Shown piece after piece: positions 26,056 through 34,566 of a stretch of DNA of 48,089 nt (position 1 is its first letter; the number at the start of each line of letters is the position of its first letter). The notes under the pieces are model-generated. The model was not told the DNA's origin. It saw nothing but the letters and a program-made list of their open reading frames with translations, and did no database searches. The stretch is from Bacteroidales bacterium UBA5281 (GTDB lineage: Bacteria; Bacteroidota; Bacteroidia; Bacteroidales; Lentimicrobiaceae). The stretch is from positions 1 to 48,089 of the forward strand of contig DHSR01000034.1 in NCBI GenBank assembly GCA_002410555.1, read 5' to 3'. Both the position numbers and the translations under genes were made by a program.

Positions 26056-28410
26056 TTATTCTCCCTCGTTTAAGTAATTAAGTAAGCGGCTATTGTATAC
26101 ACTTTGGGCGGTTTCATCCCCCAAAAAAGTAAAATCTCCTTTCAATCGCTCGGTATTGATAAAATCGAGCATATACTGGTAATAGGCACCGGTGGCGAGG
26201 TTTTTTGTCCGCACCATAACATTTTGAGCATCAATGAGCTGCACCACTGTGGCCATGCCCTGCGCGTAAGCATCCTGCACAATCCTGAAATTGTCTTCAG
26301 CAGCCCTTGCGGCTTCGCGCGATAAGTCCACTTTATGGTAAGATGCTTTCAGCAATTGCACGCTCGAATGAATGCCTTTTTCCAGCTTGTTGAGCAGGTC
26401 TTCCTTTTGCCAGGCAATTTTATCCTGCTCAATGGTGGCCCGCTGCGCCTCCTGCCGCCTTCGCCCGCCTTCAAACACCGGAATACTCACCCTTACACCC
26501 GCGTTCCAGGTAATATCGTCGGGAGGGGGCGGTATGGGCAGGTTGGGATTGGCAATAACGCCTTCACGGACAAACGCCTGGTCGGCATTGCCAAACAGCG
26601 CAACTTCGGGAAGGTAGAGCTGGCGGTTGCGCATTGTCTTTTGACGGTCAATAATTTCACTTGCGGTAAGCAGTTGTTGCAACTCGGGCGAATGCGACTG
26701 CATTTCACTTACCAGAAATTCAGCATACCTTTCGGTAAGGTAGGGATTGTTGAAATAAAAGGGCAATATGTCGCGGCTGGGCATAATGGTTTTGTCCATG
26801 CCCGTGGTATCGGGTGTGGCAACCGGATGGCCGGAAGGCAGGTTGAGCAGCTCATTTAAACTGTACATGGCCGCCTGGTAACGTGCCTGGGCATCGTTTA
26901 ATTCCATTTTATTCAGACTTAGCTCACTCACCCAGCGGTTTACATCCGAAATGCCGGCTTCGCCACTTTGTTCTTTTGCTTTCGCTATGTCCAGATTTTG
27001 CAGCGTGGCATACACGTTGTCGTTTTTAATCTGTAGGTTATTTCTGGCAAAAAGCAGTTGGGTATATGCCGTGGATACATCGCTTACAATATCAAGCGCC
27101 ACTTGCCTGCTATAATGTTTTTGATTTTCAGCCATCAGCTTTTTAATGGCATAATTAGCAAAAGCGGCATCTGAATAGATTACCTGCTTGAGCGAAGCCG
27201 ATCCGGTTACTGTAAATTCGCCCCTTTGCCCCATGGATGCTTCCACCAGGTTCTTGCTCAGTTGTACGGCGGTGCCTGAGGCCTCAATTTGTGGCAGCAG
27301 GTTCGCCCCGGCTATTTTCACATCCTTTTGAGCCAGCAGCAGATCCTGATCGGTTATTTTTCCGGTAATATTATTCTCCAATGCCTGTGCGATGGCCTGG
27401 CGCAGGTTAATCTCTTCGCCCGGCATTTTCTCCACGTTCACCAAAATGGCATTTTCAAACAAGCCCCATTCTTCAGGAAATTTATTGATCTGCCGCAGAC
27501 CGGCCATATTGATATAAGGAGTGCGCTCTTTTGTGCCGGTTGTGATGGGTATGGCCGAGAGGTTGGTGCCTTCACTCACTTTTAATACGCGCAGGGCCAC
27601 CTGCCGTGCCATTTGCTGGAAGGTAAACGGAGGGGTAAAACTGACCGTTGCCCCCTTTTCCAGATAATCGGTGCCACTAACCGAGAGTGAAGGGATGTGC
27701 CGGCTGTTTAAACCCGCAAAAAGGGTTTCAATCTCCGTTGCGGACTGCGCCACCATCGGAAAAACAAAAGCGGCATCCACACCGGCGGGCAGTGCCTCAA
27801 GGGCTTCATCCACAGAAGTGCCAACGGGAATGAAAACAAGGTCATAGTTTGAATTTTCCGGGGTCAAAAACTGCCGGATTAATTCGGAATTGTGGTAAAA
27901 AGGCTCCGCTACAATAACTGCCAGGTGTTTAAACGCAAACATTTGATGGAAAGCCAGCATGTCGTCCTTCAGCTTTATCATGGAAGGGATAAAGGTGAAA
28001 TTATCCACGCCGGTGCTGTTGTCCGGCTGCAGTTGCAGCCCCTGCAACTCCTTATCTAAGATGGTGGCAGCAATCACCGGTTTGGAATGCGCTTTAAGCC
28101 GCGCGGCTGCATCTGACGACAGATAGCCCAACGCAATGATCAGGTCAATATCCGGATCATCTAAAAGTGCTTGCAGGTTTTTATCCACCCGGGCAGACTG
28201 CCAGTAGGCATTTAATTCTGTAAAGGCAGCCCCTCCCTGTGCGTTGGTCAATGCAGTAATTTCAGATTTTACAAGTTGCGAGAGCATTTCAAATTCGCCG
28301 GTTCCGGCATCCTTGCATATTCCAACGCTTAACAGGTTCTGGGCTGGCATGGTTAGCGGGGCAATCATCAGTGCCAGTACCATGCTTAAAATCAGGCCGG
28401 TTCTATTCAT
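26056..28410 (-). CDS. TolC-family outer-membrane channel fused to an ABC substrate-binding-like domain
   Basis: A 784-residue fusion. After a signal peptide (MNRTGLILSMVLALM... ending MPAQ), residues about 25-325 resemble the ABC substrate-binding family PF04392: SVGICKD, IDLIIALGYLSSDAA, KPVIAATIL, HLAVIVAEPFYHNSEL and DAAFVFPMVAQ. From about 345 to the end the protein is a TolC/OEP channel, with two helical-barrel repeats (INLRQAIAQALENN, then RNNLQIKNDNVYATLQNL; later SIPVFEGGRRRQEAQRA). Ordinary TolC proteins have about 420-480 residues. The frame is open upstream to 28614, but that part overlaps the TetR gene, so the ATG before the signal peptide was chosen. It is the second gene of the efflux operon and follows the TetR gene by 67 bp. 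Confidence 0.88.
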   Translation of the reverse strand: MNRTGLILSMVLALMIAPLTMPAQNLLSVGICKDAGTGEFEMLSQLVKSEITALTNAQGGAAFTELNAYWQSARVDKNLQALLDDPDIDLIIALGYLSSDAAARLKAHSKPVIAATILDKELQGLQLQPDNSTGVDNFTFIPSMIKLKDDMLAFHQMFAFKHLAVIVAEPFYHNSELIRQFLTPENSNYDLVFIPVGTSVDEALEALPAGVDAAFVFPMVAQSATEIETLFAGLNSRHIPSLSVSGTDYLEKGATVSFTPPFTFQQMARQVALRVLKVSEGTNLSAIPITTGTKERTPYINMAGLRQINKFPEEWGLFENAILVNVEKMPGEEINLRQAIAQALENNITGKITDQDLLLAQKDVKIAGANLLPQIEASGTAVQLSKNLVEASMGQRGEFTVTGSASLKQVIYSDAAFANYAIKKLMAENQKHYSRQVALDIVSDVSTAYTQLLFARNNLQIKNDNVYATLQNLDIAKAKEQSGEAGISDVNRWVSELSLNKMELNDAQARYQAAMYSLNELLNLPSGHPVATPDTTGMDKTIMPSRDILPFYFNNPYLTERYAEFLVSEMQSHSPELQQLLTASEIIDRQKTMRNRQLYLPEVALFGNADQAFVREGVIANPNLPIPPPPDDITWNAGVRVSIPVFEGGRRRQEAQRATIEQDKIAWQKEDLLNKLEKGIHSSVQLLKASYHKVDLSREAARAAEDNFRIVQDAYAQGMATVVQLIDAQNVMVRTKNLATGAYYQYMLDFINTERLKGDFTFLGDETAQSVYNSRLLNYLNEGE

Positions 28411-28477
28411 TTGATTTGGGTTTTTCAAGAAAGTTTGATTTGGGTTATTCTTCGCGTATTCAAACATATTTACTGTC

Positions 28478-28996
28478 TTATTCCATTTTGCCGGTACCGT
28501 TCGCCTGCCATCGTTCATCAGGCAATCTCTTACGATGCCGGCGGCTGACCTGGCGACTGCCACCCGGTGGCGCATGTATATTCTTTTGCTGAGGCTGCTT
28601 AACCAGCCCGACAAGATAATTTTTTGCCACCCGCTTTACCCGGAAAATAATTTCACCGGCTTTTGTACACCTCGCACTCACCTCCGGGTCGAAGATCAGA
28701 TGTGGATACCAGGGGTTTTGTTTAAACAAATCATACAGGTTGTTAAAAAGGTGACTAATCTCTTTTTCAGGAGGTTCGCTTTGAGCGGATATGGCATTTA
28801 CCCGATATTTTAATTCCCGTTCAAGGTGCCTGAGCATCAGCTCAAAAATTTCATTCTCATTGTTGATCTCCTTCAAAAGTTCATTTTCTACCAACTCCGG
28901 CTCCTGATGCAGCGCATCCACGGTCAGCCCAACGGCACCGGAGCGGGCCATGATGCGTCCTGCAGCTTTTATGATATCTTCGTTGTTCATAACCAT
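28478..28996 (-). CDS. TetR-like regulator with degenerate recognition helix
   Basis: The first gene of the RND operon, about 172 residues. The N-terminus IIKAAGRIMARSGAVGLTVDAL follows the TetR pattern. The turn and recognition helix (usually SxxxxYxHFxxKxxL) instead reads VENELLKEINNENEIFELML, lacking the aromatic/His-Phe core. The ligand-domain helices are recognisable (FNNLYDLFKQNPWYPHLIF), but the end is unusually polar and arginine-rich (SRRHRKRLPDERW), unlike the hydrophobic dimer helix of the intact TetR at 6840-7421. DNA binding is therefore doubtful. ATGs at 29020, 28996 and 28990 are all possible starts; there is no clear ribosome-binding site. The promoter upstream holds operator C. 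Confidence 0.65.
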   Translation of the reverse strand: MVMNNEDIIKAAGRIMARSGAVGLTVDALHQEPELVENELLKEINNENEIFELMLRHLERELKYRVNAISAQSEPPEKEISHLFNNLYDLFKQNPWYPHLIFDPEVSARCTKAGEIIFRVKRVAKNYLVGLVKQPQQKNIHAPPGGSRQVSRRHRKRLPDERWQANGTGKME

Positions 28997-29076
28997 GCGC
29001 CTATTATCGGTTTGATGCATTCAAAAAAAACACCGGCAACAGAGGTTTTATTGATGTCGTTTTTGAATAAACACTG

Positions 29077-29108
29077 CAAAGTTAGTAAATGTTCACTTAC
29101 ATTGCAAA
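29077..29108 (-). promoter_or_regulatory. RND operon promoter with TetR-type operator C
   Basis: On the minus strand TTTG (29105-29108), 20 bases, then TAACTTTG (29077-29084). The 20-bp palindrome GTTAGTAAATGTTCACTTAC (plus strand, 29081-29100) fills the spacer and overlaps the -7 box, so a bound repressor would exclude RNA polymerase. It matches operators A and B in half-site sequence and in the four-base centre spacing. Confidence 0.75.
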
Positions 29109-29303
29109 TAAAAAGGAGATTATTTTTAATTATTTTTCAATGGGTGGGGCAAATAACAATTACTATGGATGTAACAAGGCTGCTTTCGCATGAGACAGAC
29201 GAAGTTAAACGATTGGGATACAGATATTAGAGATGAAATCAAATGAAAATAAGATTCTGTCATTTAAATCAATGAATTGAATTAAACATTGACGTTTTGT
29301 TTG

Positions 29304-29311
29304 TATTTTTG
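29304..29311 (+). promoter_or_regulatory. Candidate -7 box for the hypothetical/haem-binding gene pair
   Basis: TATTTTTG matches TAnnTTTG, 56 bp before the ATG at 29367. The -33 element is unclear. The 29109-29303 stretch before it holds no recognised gene. Confidence 0.4.
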
Positions 29312-29366
29312 TTTTAAATGGGCGAATACAATTCTAAACGGAGGCAATAATATAAAAACAAATACC

Positions 29367-29855
29367 ATGGGACTATTTGACCTTTTTAAAGAAGACACAG
29401 ACAAAGTAAGAGAAACGAAAATAAACTCACCTTTTGAGCTATTTAGTTTTGACTTCTCCAACATTCCGGACGAGACCTTAAAAAAAATTGATGAAGGTGA
29501 AACAGAAGAAGGAATTAAGTTTACTATTTCTCGAAAATGGCTCGAAAGAAAAGAATTAGATATTTTTGACACTATTGAAGTCGTAGAATTTGATACAGGT
29601 GGGAAGAACTTCGTTTTTACGGGTTCAACTTTTTCACATAATAATATTAGCAGAATTAAGAATATTATTAATTCCCTATATAGTTATTATGGACCTGACG
29701 ACCTTGGGGAAGGAAAATTTGACAGAGACGATGAAGCTATCCTGCGAGATGGAATTTGGACAGGTAGAATGTGGAATTCTCATCCAAATAAACCCCACGT
29801 TATGATTACTGGCTATCCAGAAGAAGGTTGGTCATTAGCAATATGGACGAATTAA
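29367..29855 (+). CDS. Hypothetical cytoplasmic protein
   Basis: A 162-residue acidic, soluble protein without signal peptide or membrane helix. It starts MGLFDLFKEDTDK and contains FDTGGKNFVFTGSTFS, many acidic residues, and a tryptophan- and proline-rich end (WTGRMWNSHPNKPHVMITG, then EEGWSLAIW). I recognise no family. The ATG at 29367 follows GGAGG at 29340-29344, some 22 bp upstream, and gives a typical start; the frame extends upstream to a GTG or TTG-type codon near 29289. It is 18 bp before the haem-binding gene, so the two may be co-transcribed. Confidence 0.6.
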   Translation: MGLFDLFKEDTDKVRETKINSPFELFSFDFSNIPDETLKKIDEGETEEGIKFTISRKWLERKELDIFDTIEVVEFDTGGKNFVFTGSTFSHNNISRIKNIINSLYSYYGPDDLGEGKFDRDDEAILRDGIWTGRMWNSHPNKPHVMITGYPEEGWSLAIWTN

Positions 29856-29873
29856 CAAAAACAACCACAAACC

Positions 29874-30317
29874 ATGAATGCAAAACATGTAATTCTAATT
29901 GTAGTAGGGATTATTGTACTGATGCAGGTAATCCGGATTGATACGGTGAACCCCGAAGCAATCCCTGAAAAAGACTTTTTAAACATAACGCAGGCACCCC
30001 CGGAGATAGCCCAAATCCTGACCACCTCCTGCTACGATTGCCATTCGCACCATACCCTGTACCCGTGGTATGCGCAAATTGCACCGGCCTCCTGGTTTCT
30101 GAAAAAACATATTAATGAAGGCCGCAAGAATCTAAACTTCTCCACCTGGGCCGATTATACGGCAGATAAGCAAATTTCAAAGAAGGAGGATATTATTGAA
30201 GAGCTGGAAGAGCAGGAAATGCCCCTGAAATCCTACACCCTTATCCATTCCGATGCAAAATTAACCGACGACTCCAGGCAGGCGCTGATTGGATGGTTTA
30301 GGGAGTTGGAGGAATAG
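29874..30317 (+). CDS. Haem-binding domain protein (membrane-anchored, single CxxCH)
   Basis: A 147-residue protein with one N-terminal transmembrane helix (residues 4-20) and a cytochrome-c-like haem-binding domain. The segment TTSCYDCHSHHTLYPWYAQI near residue 51 carries the CxxCH covalent haem motif. APASWFLKKHINEGRKNLNFS follows, and a later EMPLKSY contains the methionine likely to be the distal ligand. This is the pattern of the haem_bd family (PF14376) common in Bacteroidota. Likely periplasmic electron carrier or haem sensor. The stop lies 8 bp from the convergent helicase stop. Confidence 0.88.
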   Translation: MNAKHVILIVVGIIVLMQVIRIDTVNPEAIPEKDFLNITQAPPEIAQILTTSCYDCHSHHTLYPWYAQIAPASWFLKKHINEGRKNLNFSTWADYTADKQISKKEDIIEELEEQEMPLKSYTLIHSDAKLTDDSRQALIGWFRELEE

Positions 30318-30325
30318 TCATAAAA

Positions 30326-33300
30326 CTATCCAACCCTTAGTTTAGCGGCATCTTTCCATAAATAATGCGGCAGAGGCTCATTCAATTCCCATTTAATACT
30401 CATTGGTTTTGCACCATAATGCTCTCTTAATTGCCCTTCTCCCACAAAAACATAGCCCATAGTATTGCCATATTCATCTTTATTTTTTTCTCTTACAAAA
30501 AGTAGAATTATCTTTTCATCTTCCAGATGTTTGATATAGGAAATTCCTTTAGGCGTTTCTGGCCCTGCGGAATTCTGGCTTTGCCAATGAAACAACGTCT
30601 CATTTATAGCATAATCATCATACATTGTGGTCGGTGAAAAATTTTCTTCAGACTTAATGAGATTAATAAAAAGCAGTTCTGTATTTAGATTTTCATTTAC
30701 TGCTACACCTTCACGGCTTGACGATTTTTTTTCGAATGTACTCAAACCAAATGCTGCTAATATTTGATCCCTTGTGAAACGAGAATGCAATTTTAGAGGT
30801 TGCTTATAGGGTAGATTAATATCAATTTCTTTAAAATCAATCCTATCAATTAACACTTCTAATACTTCAATCATTTCATCAATCATCACTTTGTTTCGGC
30901 CTAATTCTTTAATGCTTAATTCAAGATTTTTAAATCCGCCTGCTGTTTGCCAGATGTCATAATGCAACATTAATAGCATTTGTCTTTCTACTTCAGTAAA
31001 CTCGTTTAACGACACCTTGAACGCTTTCTTTGCAAGGCTTAATATGAATTGAAAATAAACAGTTGAGTTACAAGATAACCATTTTTTTGAGATAGCATTA
31101 ATTATTTGTTTTTCGTGCTTATTTTCAAAATCATCATGTCTTCCTGCTGCCTGACAAAGTCTTTTCCAACCTCCTCGCTTATAGATCATTTGCAAAGGAA
31201 TATTATGAAAATCAATGAAGTTTTTCAAGTTGAGAGCTAAAGTAGTTTGGTGCTGGAAACTTTGAATCTTTTGAATCAATTGATTTCGATTCAGTGAAGT
31301 GGCCGCGGTAATATTCTCAAGAATAATCTGTTTAGCTTTTCTCTCTAATACAATTGAACATCCAAGTGGTAAATGTGGGAAATTGTCTTCTATTTCCTTC
31401 GCAACAGTCGTGGCAGTTTTACCTATCAATGCCCGAAACTTATTTTCAAAGTTGTATTCAGGCCTCGAGTTTCCCACAAAATCAAGAACTGTTAAACATT
31501 CTTTATTCTCTGACAAACGCAAGCCTCGTCCGAGTTGTTGAAGGAAAACGGTCAAACTTTCAGTTGGTCTTAAAAATAATACGGTATCAATTTCTGGTAT
31601 ATCAACGCCTTCGTTAAAAATATCTACAACAAATAAATAGTTGATTTCTTTCTTGAGCAATTGACTTCTGACAATATCCCTATTTTGAGTATTGGCACTT
31701 GTTAAATAGTCTGCTTTGAGACCAGCAAGACTGAATTTCTCTGCCATAAATCTGGCGTGTTCTATAGTTATACAGAAACCAAGTGCACGAACATCGTTAA
31801 TGTCCTTTGTGTATTTATCCAAAGCGTCAATGATTTCCCGAATCCTTCTATCATTAGCTGTATAAACAGAAGATAACTCACTGGCCACATATCGCCCTCG
31901 TTCCCAACCTACTTTTGAAAGGTCAATGCTATCCGTGATGCCAAAATATTGAAATGGAGAAAGAAGTTTTCTATTTAAAGCTTCGGGTAAGCGAATTTCA
32001 GCGGCAATTCTATTGTGAAAATCTTCCTGAATATCTCCGCCATCCATTCTTTCGGGTGTGGCGGTTAATCCGAGTAAAACTTTAGGTTGAAAGTAGTTAA
32101 TTATACCTCGATAACTATTTGCTGTAAGATGGTGACATTCGTCAATAACGATATAATCAAAATATTCAGGAGAAAAATTGATTTCATATAAACGATTATT
32201 AATTGTTTGAACAGAAGCAAATACATATTCGAAGCTATCTGGAACTAATCCGTCAACCCATAATTCTCCAAAGTTATTATCTCTTAGAATCCCTCTGAAT
32301 GTGATAACTGATTGAATTAATATCTCTTTTCTATGGGCTAAAAAAAGGAGTTTGGCCGATTTGTTTTCGTTTTTGAATTTTTTATAATCAAATGCGGAAA
32401 CAACTGTTTTACCAGTGCCCGTTGCCGCTACAATTAGATTTCTATTTCGATTATGTACTGAACGCTCCACTTCCAGTTTTTCTAATATTTCATATTGGAA
32501 GGGAAATGGTTTTATATCAAAAAACGAAAGGTTCAAATCGGTTATTTTCCCTGTTCTTCCTCGACCCAGGGATTCGATTAGTTTTTCTTTGTGAGTGGAA
32601 TCGTCAAAAAGCTCAAAATCATCGCTTTGCCAATACGAATCAAAGGTTTTCTGAAATTTATCTATGATATGACTGACCTCTTTCGTCGTGATTTTAACAT
32701 TCCACTCTAATCCATCAGTTAGAGCAGAACGAGAAAAATTGGAAGAGCCTATATATCCTGTATGAAATCCTGTTTTTCTTTTAAATAAGTATGCTTTAGC
32801 ATGCAGCCTTTCATTGCCAGTATTGTAGGATATTTTCAGTTTAGTGTTTTCTAATTTCGACAATAGCTGAATGGCTTTATAGTCTGAAGCCCCCATATAG
32901 GTAGTCGTAATCACTCTTAATTGTCCACCTCTTTGTGTGAATTCCTTTAATTCTCTTTCAAGAATGATAATTCCTTTGAATTTTATAAAAGAGACGAGTA
33001 GGTCAATTTTATCAGAGGATAGAATTTCTTTCTTTAGCTCGCTTTCGAGCGATAGACCAACATTGCTACCTGTGAACAGCTCACTGTGCGTCAACCTGGT
33101 GTAGGGCGTAATTTCTTTTAAATGTAAATTGAAATCGGAGAAATGAGCATCAATTTTTGAAAATACTGCTTTCAGAATTTCTCCTTCAATTGCAATCAGA
33201 TCATTTGTGAATTCTTCTTTTTTCAGTTCCTCTTTCAGAAACAAAATTATTTTATTTGCAATTTCGATTTGAAGCTCAATTTGATTTTCCCCTTTGACAT

Positions 33301-33466
33301 AATTCAACGCATTTTTAATTGTTTGCGATAGATGTTTTGCTAATATGGAGGAGGCTTCTTCTTTATCTAAAACAGATTTATTGACATAAAAAACATTTTT
33401 ATCTATGTCCTTAAGCTTTTGAGAAACAAGTTGAGTAACCAATTCTTCGTATATTCCTTCAATCAT
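30326..33466 (-). CDS. PLD-domain DEAD/DEAH helicase with C-terminal DUF3427-like region
   Basis: A 1046-residue protein in three parts. Residues about 140-290 form a phospholipase-D-like nuclease domain with the HxK motif (RLHAKAYLF) and the partner GSSNFSRSAL. Residues about 340-690 are a superfamily 2 helicase: AATGTGKT Walker A near 348, VIDECHH near 442, GLTATPERMDG near 465, and QQLGRGLRLSE near 640. The C-terminal part fits the DUF3427 family. This architecture is known from several phyla and is often near restriction and defence genes; ATP-driven DNA translocation plus PLD cleavage is the likely mechanism. Repeat R2, with a promoter-like core, lies directly upstream. Confidence 0.88.
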   Translation of the reverse strand: MIEGIYEELVTQLVSQKLKDIDKNVFYVNKSVLDKEEASSILAKHLSQTIKNALNYVKGENQIELQIEIANKIILFLKEELKKEEFTNDLIAIEGEILKAVFSKIDAHFSDFNLHLKEITPYTRLTHSELFTGSNVGLSLESELKKEILSSDKIDLLVSFIKFKGIIILERELKEFTQRGGQLRVITTTYMGASDYKAIQLLSKLENTKLKISYNTGNERLHAKAYLFKRKTGFHTGYIGSSNFSRSALTDGLEWNVKITTKEVSHIIDKFQKTFDSYWQSDDFELFDDSTHKEKLIESLGRGRTGKITDLNLSFFDIKPFPFQYEILEKLEVERSVHNRNRNLIVAATGTGKTVVSAFDYKKFKNENKSAKLLFLAHRKEILIQSVITFRGILRDNNFGELWVDGLVPDSFEYVFASVQTINNRLYEINFSPEYFDYIVIDECHHLTANSYRGIINYFQPKVLLGLTATPERMDGGDIQEDFHNRIAAEIRLPEALNRKLLSPFQYFGITDSIDLSKVGWERGRYVASELSSVYTANDRRIREIIDALDKYTKDINDVRALGFCITIEHARFMAEKFSLAGLKADYLTSANTQNRDIVRSQLLKKEINYLFVVDIFNEGVDIPEIDTVLFLRPTESLTVFLQQLGRGLRLSENKECLTVLDFVGNSRPEYNFENKFRALIGKTATTVAKEIEDNFPHLPLGCSIVLERKAKQIILENITAATSLNRNQLIQKIQSFQHQTTLALNLKNFIDFHNIPLQMIYKRGGWKRLCQAAGRHDDFENKHEKQIINAISKKWLSCNSTVYFQFILSLAKKAFKVSLNEFTEVERQMLLMLHYDIWQTAGGFKNLELSIKELGRNKVMIDEMIEVLEVLIDRIDFKEIDINLPYKQPLKLHSRFTRDQILAAFGLSTFEKKSSSREGVAVNENLNTELLFINLIKSEENFSPTTMYDDYAINETLFHWQSQNSAGPETPKGISYIKHLEDEKIILLFVREKNKDEYGNTMGYVFVGEGQLREHYGAKPMSIKWELNEPLPHYLWKDAAKLRVG

Positions 33467-33490
33467 AGGTTTAGGTATAAAGTTTAAGAT

Positions 33491-33572
33491 ATATCCAACT
33501 TGTAATTGGCTCTGGGATTACTATTGAGCCGGCAAAATCCCTGCTAAGATAGAAAGTTTTCAATAGTCCAAA
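33491..33572 (-). repeat. Promoter-leader repeat, copy R2
   Basis: Upstream of the helicase. On the minus strand TTTG (33569-33572), 17 bases, TATCTTAG (33544-33551), then a leader with GGCTCAATAG. It shares CTGCTAAGATAGAA and the CTATTGAGCC block with R1. It probably acts as the helicase promoter. Confidence 0.6.
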
Positions 33573-33613
33573 CCATTGGACTTATAATTAACCCATAAGA
33601 TTAAAAAAGCCCC

Positions 33614-33659
33614 CAACAGATACCGCCGGTTTCTATAGCCATAAGCCGGCAAGTGGTTG
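33614..33659. repeat. Bipartite inverted repeat with attC-like geometry
   Basis: CAAC (33614-33617) pairs with GTTG (33656-33659), and GCCGG (33625-33629) pairs with CCGGC (33646-33650). The spacers between outer and inner arms are 7 and 5 bases. Outer CAAC/GTTG plus a shorter inner pair with unequal spacers is how integron attC sites fold. The full RYYYAAC and GTTRRRY consensus is not met and no integrase is seen, so this is only a candidate. Confidence 0.35.
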
Positions 33660-33792
33660 CGCACTTCGGTTTCATTCAACACTCACTTAAAATCCGGTCT
33701 GTTTTTTTGGGTTGTTGCAGATAGTATTCGGCTGCCCCACCTGAAAATAGCGGGCAGGGATTTTACATTTCTCCGGCGACTGCGTTTAAGTC

Positions 33793-34119
33793 TTATTTAT
33801 TGCCATTAGTTGTTGTCAATCTCGGAATATTTAGTTTGTCAGGACTTTGCCTACAGTCCCAAACTTTCAGAATTAATATTCTGTCTTCATGTATTTCGTA
33901 AAATAAAATATAATCTTCTATAATCAGTCCTCGAATCTGGTCAAGTTTCGTTTTTATGCCTACTTCAGGATTTTTCGCTACAATTTTAAGCTCTGCCTAA
34001 AACTTCTTATTTAGTTTTCTGGAGTATTCTCCGCTATGGTTTCTTTTGGTGAAGAATTCAAGAATTTCATATAATTGACTCTCTGAAACTTTTGTCCAAA
34101 TTACTTCCCGCCTAACCAT
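33793..34119 (-). pseudogene. RelE/ParE-family toxin interrupted by an in-frame TAG
   Basis: The frame starts at an ATG inside the antitoxin gene (MVRREVIWTKVSESQLYEI) and ends at 33793, 109 codons in all, the usual length of a RelE/ParE toxin. Codon 41 (33997-33999) is TAG, in NKKF-stop-AELKIVAKNP, probably in place of Trp or another residue. The second half is intact, with LDQIRGLIIEDYILFYEI, EDRILILKVWDCRQ and PDKL, the conserved core strands of the family. The gene is presumed inactive while its antitoxin stays intact. A consensus error could also explain the stop. Confidence 0.75.
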
Positions 34120-34337
34120 TCTTCTACTTTTTGATCCATTTCTGATTGTGAAATCACATTCCCTTTTTTCCCTTCTTTACTTGCAATAAGCAATTCTTTC
34201 TCCTGGTCAGCCGTTAATTCAATAAAAGGCTCTTTTTTCTTGTAGTCCAAAATTGTCTTGATAGCATTGAGAAAGTCAATGTCTTCAATTCTGGAAATCC
34301 TATTAATTAGTTCTTGTTTCAACTGAATGGCATTCAT
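34101..34337 (-). CDS. Antitoxin of the addiction-module-component type (partner of RelE/ParE toxin)
   Basis: A 78-residue protein with helical N-terminus (LKQELINRISRIEDIDFLNAI) and the C-terminal VEEWLGGK typical of short antitoxins of the 'putative addiction module component' type. It overlaps the toxin frame by 19 bp, the usual antitoxin-first order. The toxin is broken by a stop codon, so this gene is an orphan antitoxin in practice. An inverted repeat at 34362-34376 lies just upstream and may be its operator. Confidence 0.75.
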   Translation of the reverse strand: MNAIQLKQELINRISRIEDIDFLNAIKTILDYKKKEPFIELTADQEKELLIASKEGKKGNVISQSEMDQKVEEWLGGK

Positions 34338-34361
34338 GTTTTTTGTCTTTAAATCAGGTAT

Positions 34362-34376
34362 AAGGTTAAAAACCTT
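34362..34376. promoter_or_regulatory. Inverted repeat upstream of the antitoxin, possible operator
   Basis: AAGGTT-AAA-AACCTT, a perfect 6-bp inverted repeat 24 bp before the antitoxin start. Toxin-antitoxin loci are usually autoregulated by binding such sites. No clear -7 box was identified. Confidence 0.35.
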
Positions 34377-34566
34377 TTAAGAATTTAGATGGACTCTTCA
34401 TTTGTAATTTTTTTCGCTCCCAAGTAATGTCAACGGGCAGCATTTTCTTTTGTGGCGGATTTCCGAAGACAAATCTTTCTGTCCATACTAATTCATATTT
34501 GGAACTAATGTGTTCATTTTCATGGCGTAACCCGCCATAAAGTATATGCATTGTTATGGGCCGTAG

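Noticed and set aside
28411..28614. Longer N-terminus of the TolC fusion
   Set aside because: The extension overlaps the end of the TetR-like gene and lacks a signal peptide; the ATG at 28410 directly precedes a clear one.
34366..34551. A 61-codon minus-strand frame between the antitoxin and higA
   Set aside because: It has no family resemblance and no upstream promoter or ribosome-binding site, and its first codons fall in sequence resembling intergenic repeats. Not enough to call a gene.
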